In this document: positions 24,775 to 32,699 of the stretch, in pieces
Position numbering within the stretch: the stretch's first letter is position 1
Layout: every line of letters begins with the position of its first letter
NCBI RefSeq assembly: GCF_013267195.1
Contig: NZ_CP053941.1
Span: 2,294,001 to 2,358,000, forward strand
DNA length: 64,000 nt
Direction: 5' to 3'
DNA from: Halorubrum salinarum
GTDB lineage: Archaea > Halobacteriota > Halobacteria > Halobacteriales > Haloferacaceae
Notes under the pieces: generated by a model
Seen by the model: the letters and a program-made list of their open reading frames with translations, nothing else
Database searches by the model: none
What the model was told of the DNA's origin: nothing
Program-made: the position numbers and the translations under genes

Positions 24775-27494
24775 CGGTCGTTATCGAGTCGGTGACGTTA
24801 GAGGATTTCAAGAGTTACGCGGACCGGACGACGATCGAGCTCGGCGACGGCGTCACGGCGATCGTCGGGGAGAACGGGTCGGGGAAAAGCACGGTACAGG
24901 AAGCAATCGGGTTCGCGTTATTCGACACGCACCCGTTCGACAATCAAGACCGCCTCGTGCGAGATGGCGAGAATTCCGGGCACGTCGAAGTGACGTTCCG
25001 GGTCGTCGAGACGGGTGAGGTGTACACAGTGCGGCGCTGGGCCGGGCGGTACAAGTTCGACGTGCTCGATGCGAACGGGGACGCGCTCGGACTGGACACC
25101 GGGTCGGCGATCAAAGAGTGGGTCGCGGAGAAAATCGGCGTAGACGACGCGGACGACCTATCGGAAGTGTGGGAGCGGAGCGTCGGGGTGCCGCAGACGA
25201 ATTTCCTCGCGGACTTCACGCAAAGCGAGAAGGAGCGCGTGGACACGTTCGACCCGTTGTTCGACATCGAGCGGTACCGGGAGGCGTACAAGTCGCTGAG
25301 TGGCCTACAGAGCGAATTCGATGAGGAGATCAGCGAGAAAAGCGAGGAGGTCAGTGAACTCCGTGGCGAACTGAATGACTTGCCGGCCGTCGAATCGGAG
25401 GTCGAGGGGTTAGAAGACGAACTGCGAGAGTACGAAGCAGACATTGCGACGATTGAACACCGTGTGGCGGTGTTACAGTCGAACCGTGCGGCGCTTGAGG
25501 AGGTCGAGTCCGCGCTTGATGAGAAGCGAAGCGAGTTGGAATCACTTGAGGAGACCAAGATCCCTGCCGCAGAGCAGCAACTCGAACAAGCCGAGGAGAC
25601 GCTGGAGGACGCCGAAGCCGCAGTCGAGACGTTGTCCAACGTTGAAGATGAGTACGAGGCACACCGCGAGGCGGAGAGCGAGCGCGAACGGTTGGAAGAG
25701 GAAATCGAAGAGCGTGATGAGTTAGTCGGTGAGCGTGACGAGATTCAGGGGGAGATCGACCGGAAGCGGGCCGAGGCTGAGCAGAAAAAAGAGGACGTTG
25801 AGACCGCGACCAAGGCCGAACAGCGGCTCGAAGAGCTTGAGTCTGATGTCGAGGAGTATCGAGAGTTAGAGGAGGAGGTCTCGGATCTTGAGGATGACGT
25901 CGAACGGATCGCTGCGATCGACGAAGAGATTAGCCAGCACGAAGCCGAGATATCGGACTTGGGAGACGAAATATCGGACCTGGAGGACGAAATCGAGGCG
26001 GCTGAAGCGCAGCGCGATGAAGCCGAGGAACTCGATACGCTGCGTGAGGAGCAGCGTGAGTTGTCCGTTGAGCGGGAGTCGCTGGAAAACGAAGTGGAGG
26101 AGTTGGAAGCGCAAAACGAGGAGCTAAACGATATCGACGTTGGCGATGCGTCGGATGTGCCGTGCCCGACGTGCGATCGACCGATCACGGCGGAGCACCG
26201 TGATTCGGTGATGGAGGAGAACACGGCGCGGATCGAGGAAATCGAGTCGTCGGAATTCCCGGAGATTGACGCTCGGCTTGATGAGCTTAGCGGCGAGATC
26301 GATGACGCGGAGGCCGCGGCCGATGCGGTGTCTGAAATTCCTGGGTACGAATCCGAGATTGCCGACTTGGAGGAGGAGATCGCCAGCATCGAATCGACGA
26401 TCGAGGAGCTGCGGAGCGAGCGGTCCGACCTCGAAGCACGTACAGAGGATCTCCCTGAGAAACAGCGTCGTCTCGAAGAGCTCGACGGTGTCAAGGAGGA
26501 GTATACGAGGGCCAAGACTCGGTACGAGGATAACAAGTCCGCCGAGTCAGAGTTGGAATGTATTCAGGACCGTATTGAGAAGTTAGAAACTGAAGTCGCG
26601 GAGCTTGATGAGGAGATCGCGTCGTACGGCGATCTTGATTCGGAGCTTGAGGCGGTGAAGGAGACGTTAGCAGAGACGAGAGAGGGATATGAAACATACC
26701 TCGCTAAAGAGGATGAGGCGAAGAAACGCGACGAGAGAGCGGAAGCGGTAGAGGAAGCGCGCTCCGAGTTAGAGAGCCTTCAATCGAGAGCAGAGGATGT
26801 CCGGGATGAAATCAATGAGTTGGACTCGGAGTTCGATGAGGAGCGATTAGGGGCGTTGGAGAGCGATATTGACGCGTTCGAAACGGAGAAAGATCGCCTG
26901 TCAGGCAAGCGAGAAACCGTTGAAGAGAATCTGAGTGGCAAGCAGAGCAAGCTGGATGACTTGTACGAGAAACAGTCGGAAAAAGAAGCGCTCGAAGCGG
27001 AGATCACTGAGTTAGAGCGCGACAAGCGGTTCGCTGGGTGGTCGCGGAATACGTTACAGCAGGGGGCGGCGGACCTTCGTGAGTTGATCACGACGGAGAT
27101 CGGGCACCGAGCGAACGAGGTGTTTCAGCAGCTCCGCGGGAATCCGACGGAGACGCTGGTGTGGGATAAGACGTACAATCTCCGTGTCCGCGTGAAGGGG
27201 CAGGACAAGCCGTTCGATTCGCTGTCCGGCGGGGAGAAGATGGCGGCGGCGCTCGCGGTCCGGTTGGCGATTCTTGAACGGTTGGCGAGCGTCGGGATGG
27301 CGTTCCTTGACGAGCCGACGGCGAACCTGGACACGGAGAAGAAGCAGAACCTCGTGAATCAGTTGGAGTCGCTGGAGGGGCTCGGGCAGTTGACTGTGGT
27401 GAGTCACGACCGGACGTTCGAGGCGATGACTGAGCGCGCGGTCGTGCTCGAAAAAGACGAGACCGATGAGGTCACGCGGGTGGTGTCTCAGTAA
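24771..27494 (+). CDS. rad50: Rad50-like SMC ATPase
   Basis: 907 residues, GTG start overlapping the mre11 stop by four bases. Walker A GENGSGKST lies at residues 33-41, followed by about 700 residues of acidic coiled coil. The zinc hook CPTC (C465, C468) sits at its apex. The C-terminal head has the signature LSGGEKMAAALAV and Walker B MAFLDEPTANLD. Length is normal for archaeal Rad50. It partners Mre11 in ATP-controlled DNA end binding and nuclease gating. The stop codon shares a base with the ATG of nurA (TAATG), so all genes of this operon are coupled. Confidence 0.93.
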   Translation: MTVVIESVTLEDFKSYADRTTIELGDGVTAIVGENGSGKSTVQEAIGFALFDTHPFDNQDRLVRDGENSGHVEVTFRVVETGEVYTVRRWAGRYKFDVLDANGDALGLDTGSAIKEWVAEKIGVDDADDLSEVWERSVGVPQTNFLADFTQSEKERVDTFDPLFDIERYREAYKSLSGLQSEFDEEISEKSEEVSELRGELNDLPAVESEVEGLEDELREYEADIATIEHRVAVLQSNRAALEEVESALDEKRSELESLEETKIPAAEQQLEQAEETLEDAEAAVETLSNVEDEYEAHREAESERERLEEEIEERDELVGERDEIQGEIDRKRAEAEQKKEDVETATKAEQRLEELESDVEEYRELEEEVSDLEDDVERIAAIDEEISQHEAEISDLGDEISDLEDEIEAAEAQRDEAEELDTLREEQRELSVERESLENEVEELEAQNEELNDIDVGDASDVPCPTCDRPITAEHRDSVMEENTARIEEIESSEFPEIDARLDELSGEIDDAEAAADAVSEIPGYESEIADLEEEIASIESTIEELRSERSDLEARTEDLPEKQRRLEELDGVKEEYTRAKTRYEDNKSAESELECIQDRIEKLETEVAELDEEIASYGDLDSELEAVKETLAETREGYETYLAKEDEAKKRDERAEAVEEARSELESLQSRAEDVRDEINELDSEFDEERLGALESDIDAFETEKDRLSGKRETVEENLSGKQSKLDDLYEKQSEKEALEAEITELERDKRFAGWSRNTLQQGAADLRELITTEIGHRANEVFQQLRGNPTETLVWDKTYNLRVRVKGQDKPFDSLSGGEKMAAALAVRLAILERLASVGMAFLDEPTANLDTEKKQNLVNQLESLEGLGQLTVVSHDRTFEAMTERAVVLEKDETDEVTRVVSQ

Positions 27495-28723
27495 TGCCGT
27501 TGTACCCTGAACGCGTCGCCGAGCAACTGGAAGCGAACAAGGCGGAGATCCACCGGTTCACCCACGACGACACGCGCGTCGTCGAAGTGTACCGTGATCG
27601 GCTCCGCGACGCGGTGACGGAGTCGCAGGCGGCGGTTCGTGACGCGGTCGGTGATGACCGCGATTCGTACCCGGGTGCGGTCCCGACGCGCGAGTGGGAT
27701 GCGGTGTCGGGCCCGGTCGTGCCGTTCGATGCGTCGGTGCCGTGGGATAATCACGAGGCGGTGAACGAGTTCGCGGCGGACGTGTTGGCCGGCGTGTCAA
27801 CGGTGGCGGCGGACGGGTCGGAGATCGGGCCGACGCGCGAGTTCACCGTCCCGCTCGGCCTGGTGCAGACCGCGTGGTGTCGGAACGGGCACTCACCGTC
27901 CCGCGATTACGAGGAGGACGTCTCAACGCGGCTACTCGTCCCCGCGGACCTGACGGAGGACCGTGATGACGGGCGGCGGTACGTGGACGGGCAGGCACCG
28001 GCGCACGAACGGTACCGCGAGGAGGCGCGGACGATCATCGACTGCATCGAGCGGTTCACGGACGTGACGCCGCCGCCGGTCGTGTTGTACGACGGGCCGC
28101 TCGTCCCGTCGTTCGCCAACACGTTCGCGCCGGATGTCCGCGACGAGTATTACCGTGAGCCGATGGCGATGGTGTTGGCGGCGTCGGAACACCACGGCGT
28201 CCCGGTCGTCGGGTACACGGCCGGGAGCGGCAGCACGAACCTGGCGAAACTGCTGCGCCGGCGGTACCCGGACGTGCTGGGTGACCGGCCGTTTGTCGCG
28301 GACTCCCGGATCCTGGATCCGTTCATCGACCACTGGGGCGACCGGTCGCAGTTATTCAGTAACCGGCAGGACGGCGCGGTTGACGCGTTGACGACGCAGT
28401 ACCGCGGCGAAGAGTACGCGTTCTGGGACGACGTGTTGTTCGCGTACCTCAACGTCCCCGGCGGAGACGCTCTCGATCGCGTCGAGCTTCCGGGGTGGGT
28501 GCTTCAGGACGACCGGGCGGAGTACGTGTTCGACGTCGTGCGGGCGGAAGCCGGGGTCGGCCGCGGGTACCCGGAGATACTTCAGCAGGCGGACGCCAAC
28601 GCGGTGCTTGACACCGGGGCAAAAAACCGGTTCCTGGCGCTCGTACAGGAGTTCGCCGACGAACACGACTTACCGATCGAGTGGGACGCGAAAGCCCTCT
28701 CGAAGGAACGTCGCCGCCGATAA
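27494..28723 (+). CDS. nurA: NurA-like 5'-3' nuclease
   Basis: 409 residues with a NurA-type RNase H-like fold: VAADGSEIGPTREF carries the first catalytic aspartate (about residue 103) and VVLYDGPLVPSF a second (about 199). A conserved GYTAGSGSTNLAKLLRR block and a C-terminal aspartate/histidine-bearing region follow. NurA is a 5'-3' nuclease that forms a complex with the HerA translocase to resect DNA ends after Mre11-Rad50. It lies within the coupled mre11-rad50-nurA-X-herA operon, where the order mirrors the known pathway. Confidence 0.88.
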   Translation: MPLYPERVAEQLEANKAEIHRFTHDDTRVVEVYRDRLRDAVTESQAAVRDAVGDDRDSYPGAVPTREWDAVSGPVVPFDASVPWDNHEAVNEFAADVLAGVSTVAADGSEIGPTREFTVPLGLVQTAWCRNGHSPSRDYEEDVSTRLLVPADLTEDRDDGRRYVDGQAPAHERYREEARTIIDCIERFTDVTPPPVVLYDGPLVPSFANTFAPDVRDEYYREPMAMVLAASEHHGVPVVGYTAGSGSTNLAKLLRRRYPDVLGDRPFVADSRILDPFIDHWGDRSQLFSNRQDGAVDALTTQYRGEEYAFWDDVLFAYLNVPGGDALDRVELPGWVLQDDRAEYVFDVVRAEAGVGRGYPEILQQADANAVLDTGAKNRFLALVQEFADEHDLPIEWDAKALSKERRRR

Positions 28724-28739
28724 CACGATCACACAACTC

Positions 28740-29441
28740 ATGACACAACAACCGAACGCGGACGATTCGACGCCGGCGATCGCAGCGAGCGACACGGCGT
28801 TAGGCAGCATCGTACACTCCAACACGCAGATGGATTACGTCGCGCAGGCGTTCCGAGATGGCGAGCGGGAGGACCCGCCGTCACGCGACGAGTACGAGTT
28901 CGGCCAGCCCGTGTACGCCACGGAAACCGTTCGCGGCACTCCGCACGCCGTGGTAGGTGTCGTGTACGACACGCGGCTCGTGGACCCCGATCAGGGACGG
29001 GACGGCCCGCGGCTTTCCGCTCCGGATCAGGAGATGTTCGTCCCGGGGTACGTGAACGAGAAGCAGACAATGCTCGGGATCGCGCTCCTCGGCACGGCCG
29101 AACTGGATGCCGACCCGCACCAGCACTCGAACGGCGAGGCGGACGGCGATCCGCAGTCGTTCACCGCAGTGTCGCAGTCGATGCCGCGGTGGACGCTGGA
29201 CATCGACGACTTCGTGTACGCGCTCTCGGACGACGGGTTCCGGCAATTCCACACGCACGACGGGACACTGAAGCTAGAGTACTACGAGCGACTGATCGCC
29301 ACGGCCGATCAGTTCGGCCCGGAAGTCGCGTTAGCCATCGTGGACCGGTTACGGCGGCTCACGGACGCCGACGCCGTGTTAGATGTCGTCGAGAAGAAAG
29401 TCCGCTGGCAATCCAGCGAGAGCCGCGGGGTGCTTCGATGA
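28740..29441 (+). CDS. HAS-barrel-like protein between NurA and HerA
   Basis: 233 residues from ATG at 28740. The N-terminal part (LGSIVHSNTQMDYVAQAF, then FGQPVYATETVRGTPHAVVG) looks like the beta barrel called the HAS domain that normally starts HerA proteins. A helical C-terminus (YERLIATADQFGPEVALAIV) follows. The stop overlaps the herA ATG (ATGA). A separate HAS-like protein could modulate assembly of the HerA hexamer or its docking with NurA. Assignment rests on sequence look and position and is moderately sure. Confidence 0.6.
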   Translation: MTQQPNADDSTPAIAASDTALGSIVHSNTQMDYVAQAFRDGEREDPPSRDEYEFGQPVYATETVRGTPHAVVGVVYDTRLVDPDQGRDGPRLSAPDQEMFVPGYVNEKQTMLGIALLGTAELDADPHQHSNGEADGDPQSFTAVSQSMPRWTLDIDDFVYALSDDGFRQFHTHDGTLKLEYYERLIATADQFGPEVALAIVDRLRRLTDADAVLDVVEKKVRWQSSESRGVLR

Positions 29442-31105
29442 CGAGCGACGAACACGGCCTCCCGAGTCCGCCGGCGACGCGCGACGTGTCAGCGCTCACC
29501 GGGACGCCTGTCGGGACGGTCGCGTGCCCCGGAGACGACCCGTCGGAGTTCGAGTTCATCGCACCCGGCGACAAGGGGCTTCGCACCGGAGAATTCGTCG
29601 CGTACAACGCGACGGTCGCCGGCGAGCAGGAAGCGATCCTCGCTCGGGTGACGAACACGGCACAGGAACGCGGGTTACCGGGCGAGTTCCTGGCGAACCC
29701 GAATGTGGATCCGGATGAGGTCGCCGGTGCCCTCGGTGTCCCGACGGAGGACACGGAACTCAGCCGGTTCACGGCGCGAACGATCGGGTACTTCGACGAG
29801 CAGATATCGACGTTCACGAACCCGCGTATCCAACCGCAGCCGGGGACGCGACTCCAGCTCGCTGCCGACGCGTACTTGGAGGCCGTGCTGCCGAGCGCGG
29901 ACTGGGACTCCGGAAGCGGCACGGCGCACCTCGGATGGCTGTTGAATCGACCGCATGGGGCCGCGAACGTACACATCCCGATCGATAAGTTCGCGGCGAC
30001 GCACCTGGCGATCCTCGCATCGACCGGGAGCGGAAAATCCTACACGGCGAGCGTCCTGATCGAGGAGATGATGCGGCCGGCGTCGCGCGCCGCGATGCTG
30101 GTGTTCGACCCGCACGCGGAGTACGACACGCTCCCGGAGATGCGGCGCGACGAACACAGCCACGTGTTCGAAGGCGACGACGGGTACCGGCCCGAGGTGG
30201 AGATCGTCACACCCGACGAGATCACGATCCCGATTCCGGACCTCACGTACAGCGACTTGCTCGCGTTGCTCGACGGGCCGAGCGACCGGATGCGGTACGT
30301 GCTCAACGAAGCCTGGCGAGACCTGACCGACGAGAGCAACCACATCACGCCGCAAGACATCATCAACAAATGCGAGGACATCGAGGGAGAGCGCAGCGGG
30401 ACGGTCGATGCGCTCGCGTGGCGGTTGAACAAGTCTTTGAACCGCGACTTGTTCGTCCCGGCAGCGCGCGACGAACTCACGGACCTCGTCGCCCCTGGGC
30501 AAGTCACGGTTCTCAAACTCAATCGACTGTCGCAGTCCGACCAGCAGATGCTTGCCGCGGCGTTGCTCCGGAAACTGTACGAGGCACGGGAAGCCGCGAC
30601 GCGCGGTGAGGACGACGCGATCGACCACCCCGTTTTCTCGCTGTTCGAGGAGGGCCACCGGTTCGCCCCCGACGGGGACGCTCGGAGTCTCGGGATCCTC
30701 CGCCGGATCCTCTCGGAAGGCCGGAAGTTCGGGTTCGGAGTCGGTATCATCAGTCAACGCCCGTCGAAAATCGACCCGGACGTGTTGTCACAGTGCGGCA
30801 CGCAGATCATCATGCAGATACAGAACCCGAACGACCAGCAGGCGATCCGCACGTCTGTCGAGAGCGCCGGCGAAGACGTACTCGATGAACTCCCCGGACT
30901 CACGCCCGGGCAAGCCGTCGTGGCAGGGGACGCGATGAACACGCCCGTCCTAATGAACGTCCGGGAACGCCACACCGAACACGGTGCCGATAGCCCCGAA
31001 GCGACAAAGGAGTGGAAAACGGCGCACGACCGACTCGAAAACGAACCAGCGGGTGTGACGGACGCATATGACGACGATGGCGATGTCGACGAAACTCCGC
31101 TGTAA
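29438..31105 (+). CDS. herA: HerA-like hexameric DNA translocase
   Basis: 555 residues from ATG at 29438, overlapping the previous stop. An N-terminal HAS barrel (VGTVACPGDDPSEFEFIAPG) precedes a FtsK-HerA ATPase: Walker A STGSGKSYT near residue 195, Walker B MLVFDPHAEYD, catalytic-glutamate region FSLFEEGHRFAPD, and ISQRPSKIDPDVLSQC as sensor motif. HerA pumps DNA into the NurA nuclease. Normal length. It closes the operon; the palindrome-rich non-coding region starts just after it. Standalone HerA-nuclease pairs are also known as antiviral devices, so defence is a reasonable alternative to repair. Confidence 0.92.
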   Translation: MTSDEHGLPSPPATRDVSALTGTPVGTVACPGDDPSEFEFIAPGDKGLRTGEFVAYNATVAGEQEAILARVTNTAQERGLPGEFLANPNVDPDEVAGALGVPTEDTELSRFTARTIGYFDEQISTFTNPRIQPQPGTRLQLAADAYLEAVLPSADWDSGSGTAHLGWLLNRPHGAANVHIPIDKFAATHLAILASTGSGKSYTASVLIEEMMRPASRAAMLVFDPHAEYDTLPEMRRDEHSHVFEGDDGYRPEVEIVTPDEITIPIPDLTYSDLLALLDGPSDRMRYVLNEAWRDLTDESNHITPQDIINKCEDIEGERSGTVDALAWRLNKSLNRDLFVPAARDELTDLVAPGQVTVLKLNRLSQSDQQMLAAALLRKLYEAREAATRGEDDAIDHPVFSLFEEGHRFAPDGDARSLGILRRILSEGRKFGFGVGIISQRPSKIDPDVLSQCGTQIIMQIQNPNDQQAIRTSVESAGEDVLDELPGLTPGQAVVAGDAMNTPVLMNVRERHTEHGADSPEATKEWKTAHDRLENEPAGVTDAYDDDGDVDETPL

Positions 31106-31138
31106 CCACCTGTACAGAATTTGATGGTGACCGTTTCA

Positions 31139-31280
31139 CGCAGTTCCTCCGTAGTCGGGGCCTCCTTGCGGTAGGGCCGCTTCAGCTCCCTGTAGTAAGG
31201 CCCCTTTCAACCCCCCTTGTAGAGGCCCCTTCGACCCTCTTGCGGCAGGACCCCCTTTGCCCCCTTACAGCAGGAACCCC
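31139..31280 (+). repeat. Degenerate tandem array, about six units of 20-26 bases
   Basis: Units such as CCTCCTTGCGGTAGGGCC, CTCCCTGTAGTAAGGCCCC, CCCTTGTAGAGGCCCC and CCTCTTGCGGCAGGACCCC follow each other with a short pyrimidine-rich spacer (TTTCAAC, TTCGAC, TTTGCC). The core reads roughly CYYTGYRGYAGGRCCCC. Spacing is not exact, which argues against CRISPR. Confidence 0.65.
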
Positions 31281-31353
31281 ATCTATGATCACGCGCGTCA
31301 AAACGCGCGCCAATCGCGCCCGCGTGCGCCATCAACGCGCGGGCGCGGTTACC

Positions 31354-31375
31354 ACGCGCGTGAATTCACGCGCGT
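31354..31375. repeat. Perfect 22-base palindrome
   Basis: The 20 central bases CGCGCGTGAATTCACGCGCG read the same on both strands, and one more A/T pair extends it. It stands in the non-coding region after herA, with other CGCG-rich partial palindromes on its left. A protein-binding site or a cruciform is possible. Confidence 0.8.
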
Positions 31376-31460
31376 CAATTATGCGCTAGCGCCCCCGGGG
31401 CCGAGCGCGGCCGGGGGCACACAGCCGAGCGTGCCTGCACCCGGCCGCTCAGACGCCCAC

Positions 31461-31501
31461 ATGTGCGCATCTGCGCTGCGTATGCGCTCATATGCGCACA
31501 T
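31461..31501. repeat. Inverted repeat with ATGCGC motifs
   Basis: ATGTGCGCAT at 31461-31470 is matched by ATGCGCACAT at 31492-31501, with further ATGCGC copies between. It lies upstream of the AT-rich promoter zone of the zinc-ribbon gene and may be an operator for it. Confidence 0.65.
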
Positions 31502-31640
31502 ACGTCCGCGAAATACGGAAATAAGTAAAAGTATCGCAGAAAATTATTTATTATATCCCCGAATCTGTAGTTCTGTGCTTCCCCCGGCTTGGAAGTCACT
31601 GAGGAACCGCCTGCCAACCGCCAGCCGAACACGACAACAC

Positions 31641-32027
31641 ATGTCCGTCACACCGCACCCGACGACGCACCGGCCGCTCACGACCACCCACGCCACGCTG
31701 CGCCTCGATGAACGTTCCCCCGAGACCAGCCACTCCGTTCAGAAGCTCTGGAACGAGGGGATCACCGCAGAGCTCCCGGACAAGGATTTTGACGGCGCTC
31801 GGTACTACCCGCCTGCCGGCGTCGTTACCTGTCGAACTGGCAACGCTATCGTGACCGTCCTTAACGCGGCGGCAACCCGTGTCCGAACGCCTGACGCGGT
31901 CCAGTGCCCAGAGTGTGAGGAACCACACGAGGCTGCGCTGATGGACGCCTGCCCGTGGTGTGGCGTAGAGACGCCCGAGGGCCGAACGACTGGCACGATT
32001 ACCGTGCGGTACACGGAGGACCGATAA
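31641..32027 (+). CDS. Small zinc-ribbon protein
   Basis: 128 residues from ATG at 31641; the longer upstream frame is a non-coding read-through of the repeats. The C-terminal half holds two cysteine pairs (VQCPECEEPHE ... DACPWCGVETP), a zinc ribbon. The N-terminal half (YYPPAGVVTCRTGNAIVTVL) is beta-rich. Its stop shares bases with the next start (TAATG), so it is translated with the OB-like protein. A nucleic-acid-binding role is likely, but the family is not recognised. Confidence 0.68.
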   Translation: MSVTPHPTTHRPLTTTHATLRLDERSPETSHSVQKLWNEGITAELPDKDFDGARYYPPAGVVTCRTGNAIVTVLNAAATRVRTPDAVQCPECEEPHEAALMDACPWCGVETPEGRTTGTITVRYTEDR

Positions 32028-32341
32028 TGGCTGTTCGAGAGGGGCTCACCCAACTCACCGACCTGAGTGGATCCGGTGATAACGTGCTGGTGAAGGCGCT
32101 TGTCACGCACATCCAAGATCTTGACAGTCACAAGCCGTACCAGAAGGGATTGCTACGTGATCGGTCGATGAGCGACGATGAGGTCCGGCCGTTCGTGGTG
32201 TACGACGAAGACCTGCGTTTAGACAAGGGGAAGGTGTACGTCCTCAACGGCACTGATTACGAGTATACAAAGACAGGAGAGATTCAAGTCGTGCTTGGGG
32301 AGGACGCGTACTGCGAAGAGATTACAGACACGACAGAGTAG
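32027..32341 (+). CDS. Small OB-fold-like protein
   Basis: 104 residues from ATG at 32027, overlapping the upstream stop. The pattern LVKALVTHIQDLD ... PFVVYDEDLRLDKGKVYVLN ... YEYTKTGEIQVVLGEDAYCE resembles a five-stranded OB fold as in single-stranded-DNA-binding proteins. Coupled to the zinc-ribbon gene, it may be the second half of a small nucleic-acid-binding pair serving the repeat-rich region or the HerA/NurA operon upstream. Moderate confidence; other small beta barrels are possible. Confidence 0.62.
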   Translation: MAVREGLTQLTDLSGSGDNVLVKALVTHIQDLDSHKPYQKGLLRDRSMSDDEVRPFVVYDEDLRLDKGKVYVLNGTDYEYTKTGEIQVVLGEDAYCEEITDTTE

Positions 32342-32699
32342 CGCACCCAAGACGCACTGAACGGCGCACAGTCAATTCGTGCGCTCGTTCAAATGGTTTC
32401 GAGAGATATCCCCCGCAATGTAGATCAAAACTACTCTCTCGGCGCGTCTCGGATTTTATTGTAACCGCGTTTTTCATACTCGAGATACTGTATGTCCAAC
32501 GACGATCGTTGGTCTGTCGTTACTGACAGCATCCGAGGCCGCGGCATCGGAGTTGGAGCCCGGCGTCCCGTACGAGATGACGAGCTCGTTCAAACGAAGT
32601 AGGAGGCACTAACCCGACCTGCTGTGCTCAGGAACCGTCTCTGACGACTCCGGTAAGCTTCTTTGTCTAACCTGTCGATGAGTCGGTGAGGGCTCTCAA
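32342..32699. other. Intergenic region with a possible 36-residue frame
   Basis: 358 bases between the OB-like gene and the convergent CARF-HEPN gene. It includes the small frame listed at 32492-32602. No other gene, RNA or convincing terminator stem is seen. Confidence 0.4.
32492..32602 (+). CDS. Possible 36-residue peptide
   Basis: ATG to TAG, MSNDDRWSVVTDSIRGRGIG then VGARRPVRDDELVQTK. An AT-rich stretch (ACTGTATG, TTTTCATACTCG) lies just before it and could hold a promoter. Composition is protein-like, but the frame is too short to judge. Confidence 0.3.
   Translation: MSNDDRWSVVTDSIRGRGIGVGARRPVRDDELVQTK

Larger units (their letters stand above)
31106..31640. other. Repeat- and palindrome-rich non-coding region
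   Basis: 535 bases without a convincing gene. It contains an array of about six degenerate 20-26 base units (31139-31280), a 22-base perfect palindrome (31354-31375), an 8-bp GC stem (31391-31398 with 31411-31418), and an inverted repeat ATGTGCGCAT/ATGCGCACAT (31461-31470 and 31492-31501). An AT-rich tract then precedes the small zinc-ribbon gene. Such a mix suits a replication origin, a transcription-terminator/operator complex or a protein-binding hub. Nothing here decides between them. Confidence 0.5.

Noticed and set aside
31139-31280. Possible CRISPR array.
   Set aside because: Units are degenerate, spacing varies and there are no unique spacers of constant length; no cas genes nearby apart from a CARF-HEPN gene.
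31257-31640. Upstream extension of the zinc-ribbon frame.
   Set aside because: It passes through palindromes and the tandem array and has low-complexity arginine/alanine/threonine-rich sequence; the ATG at 31641 fits better.
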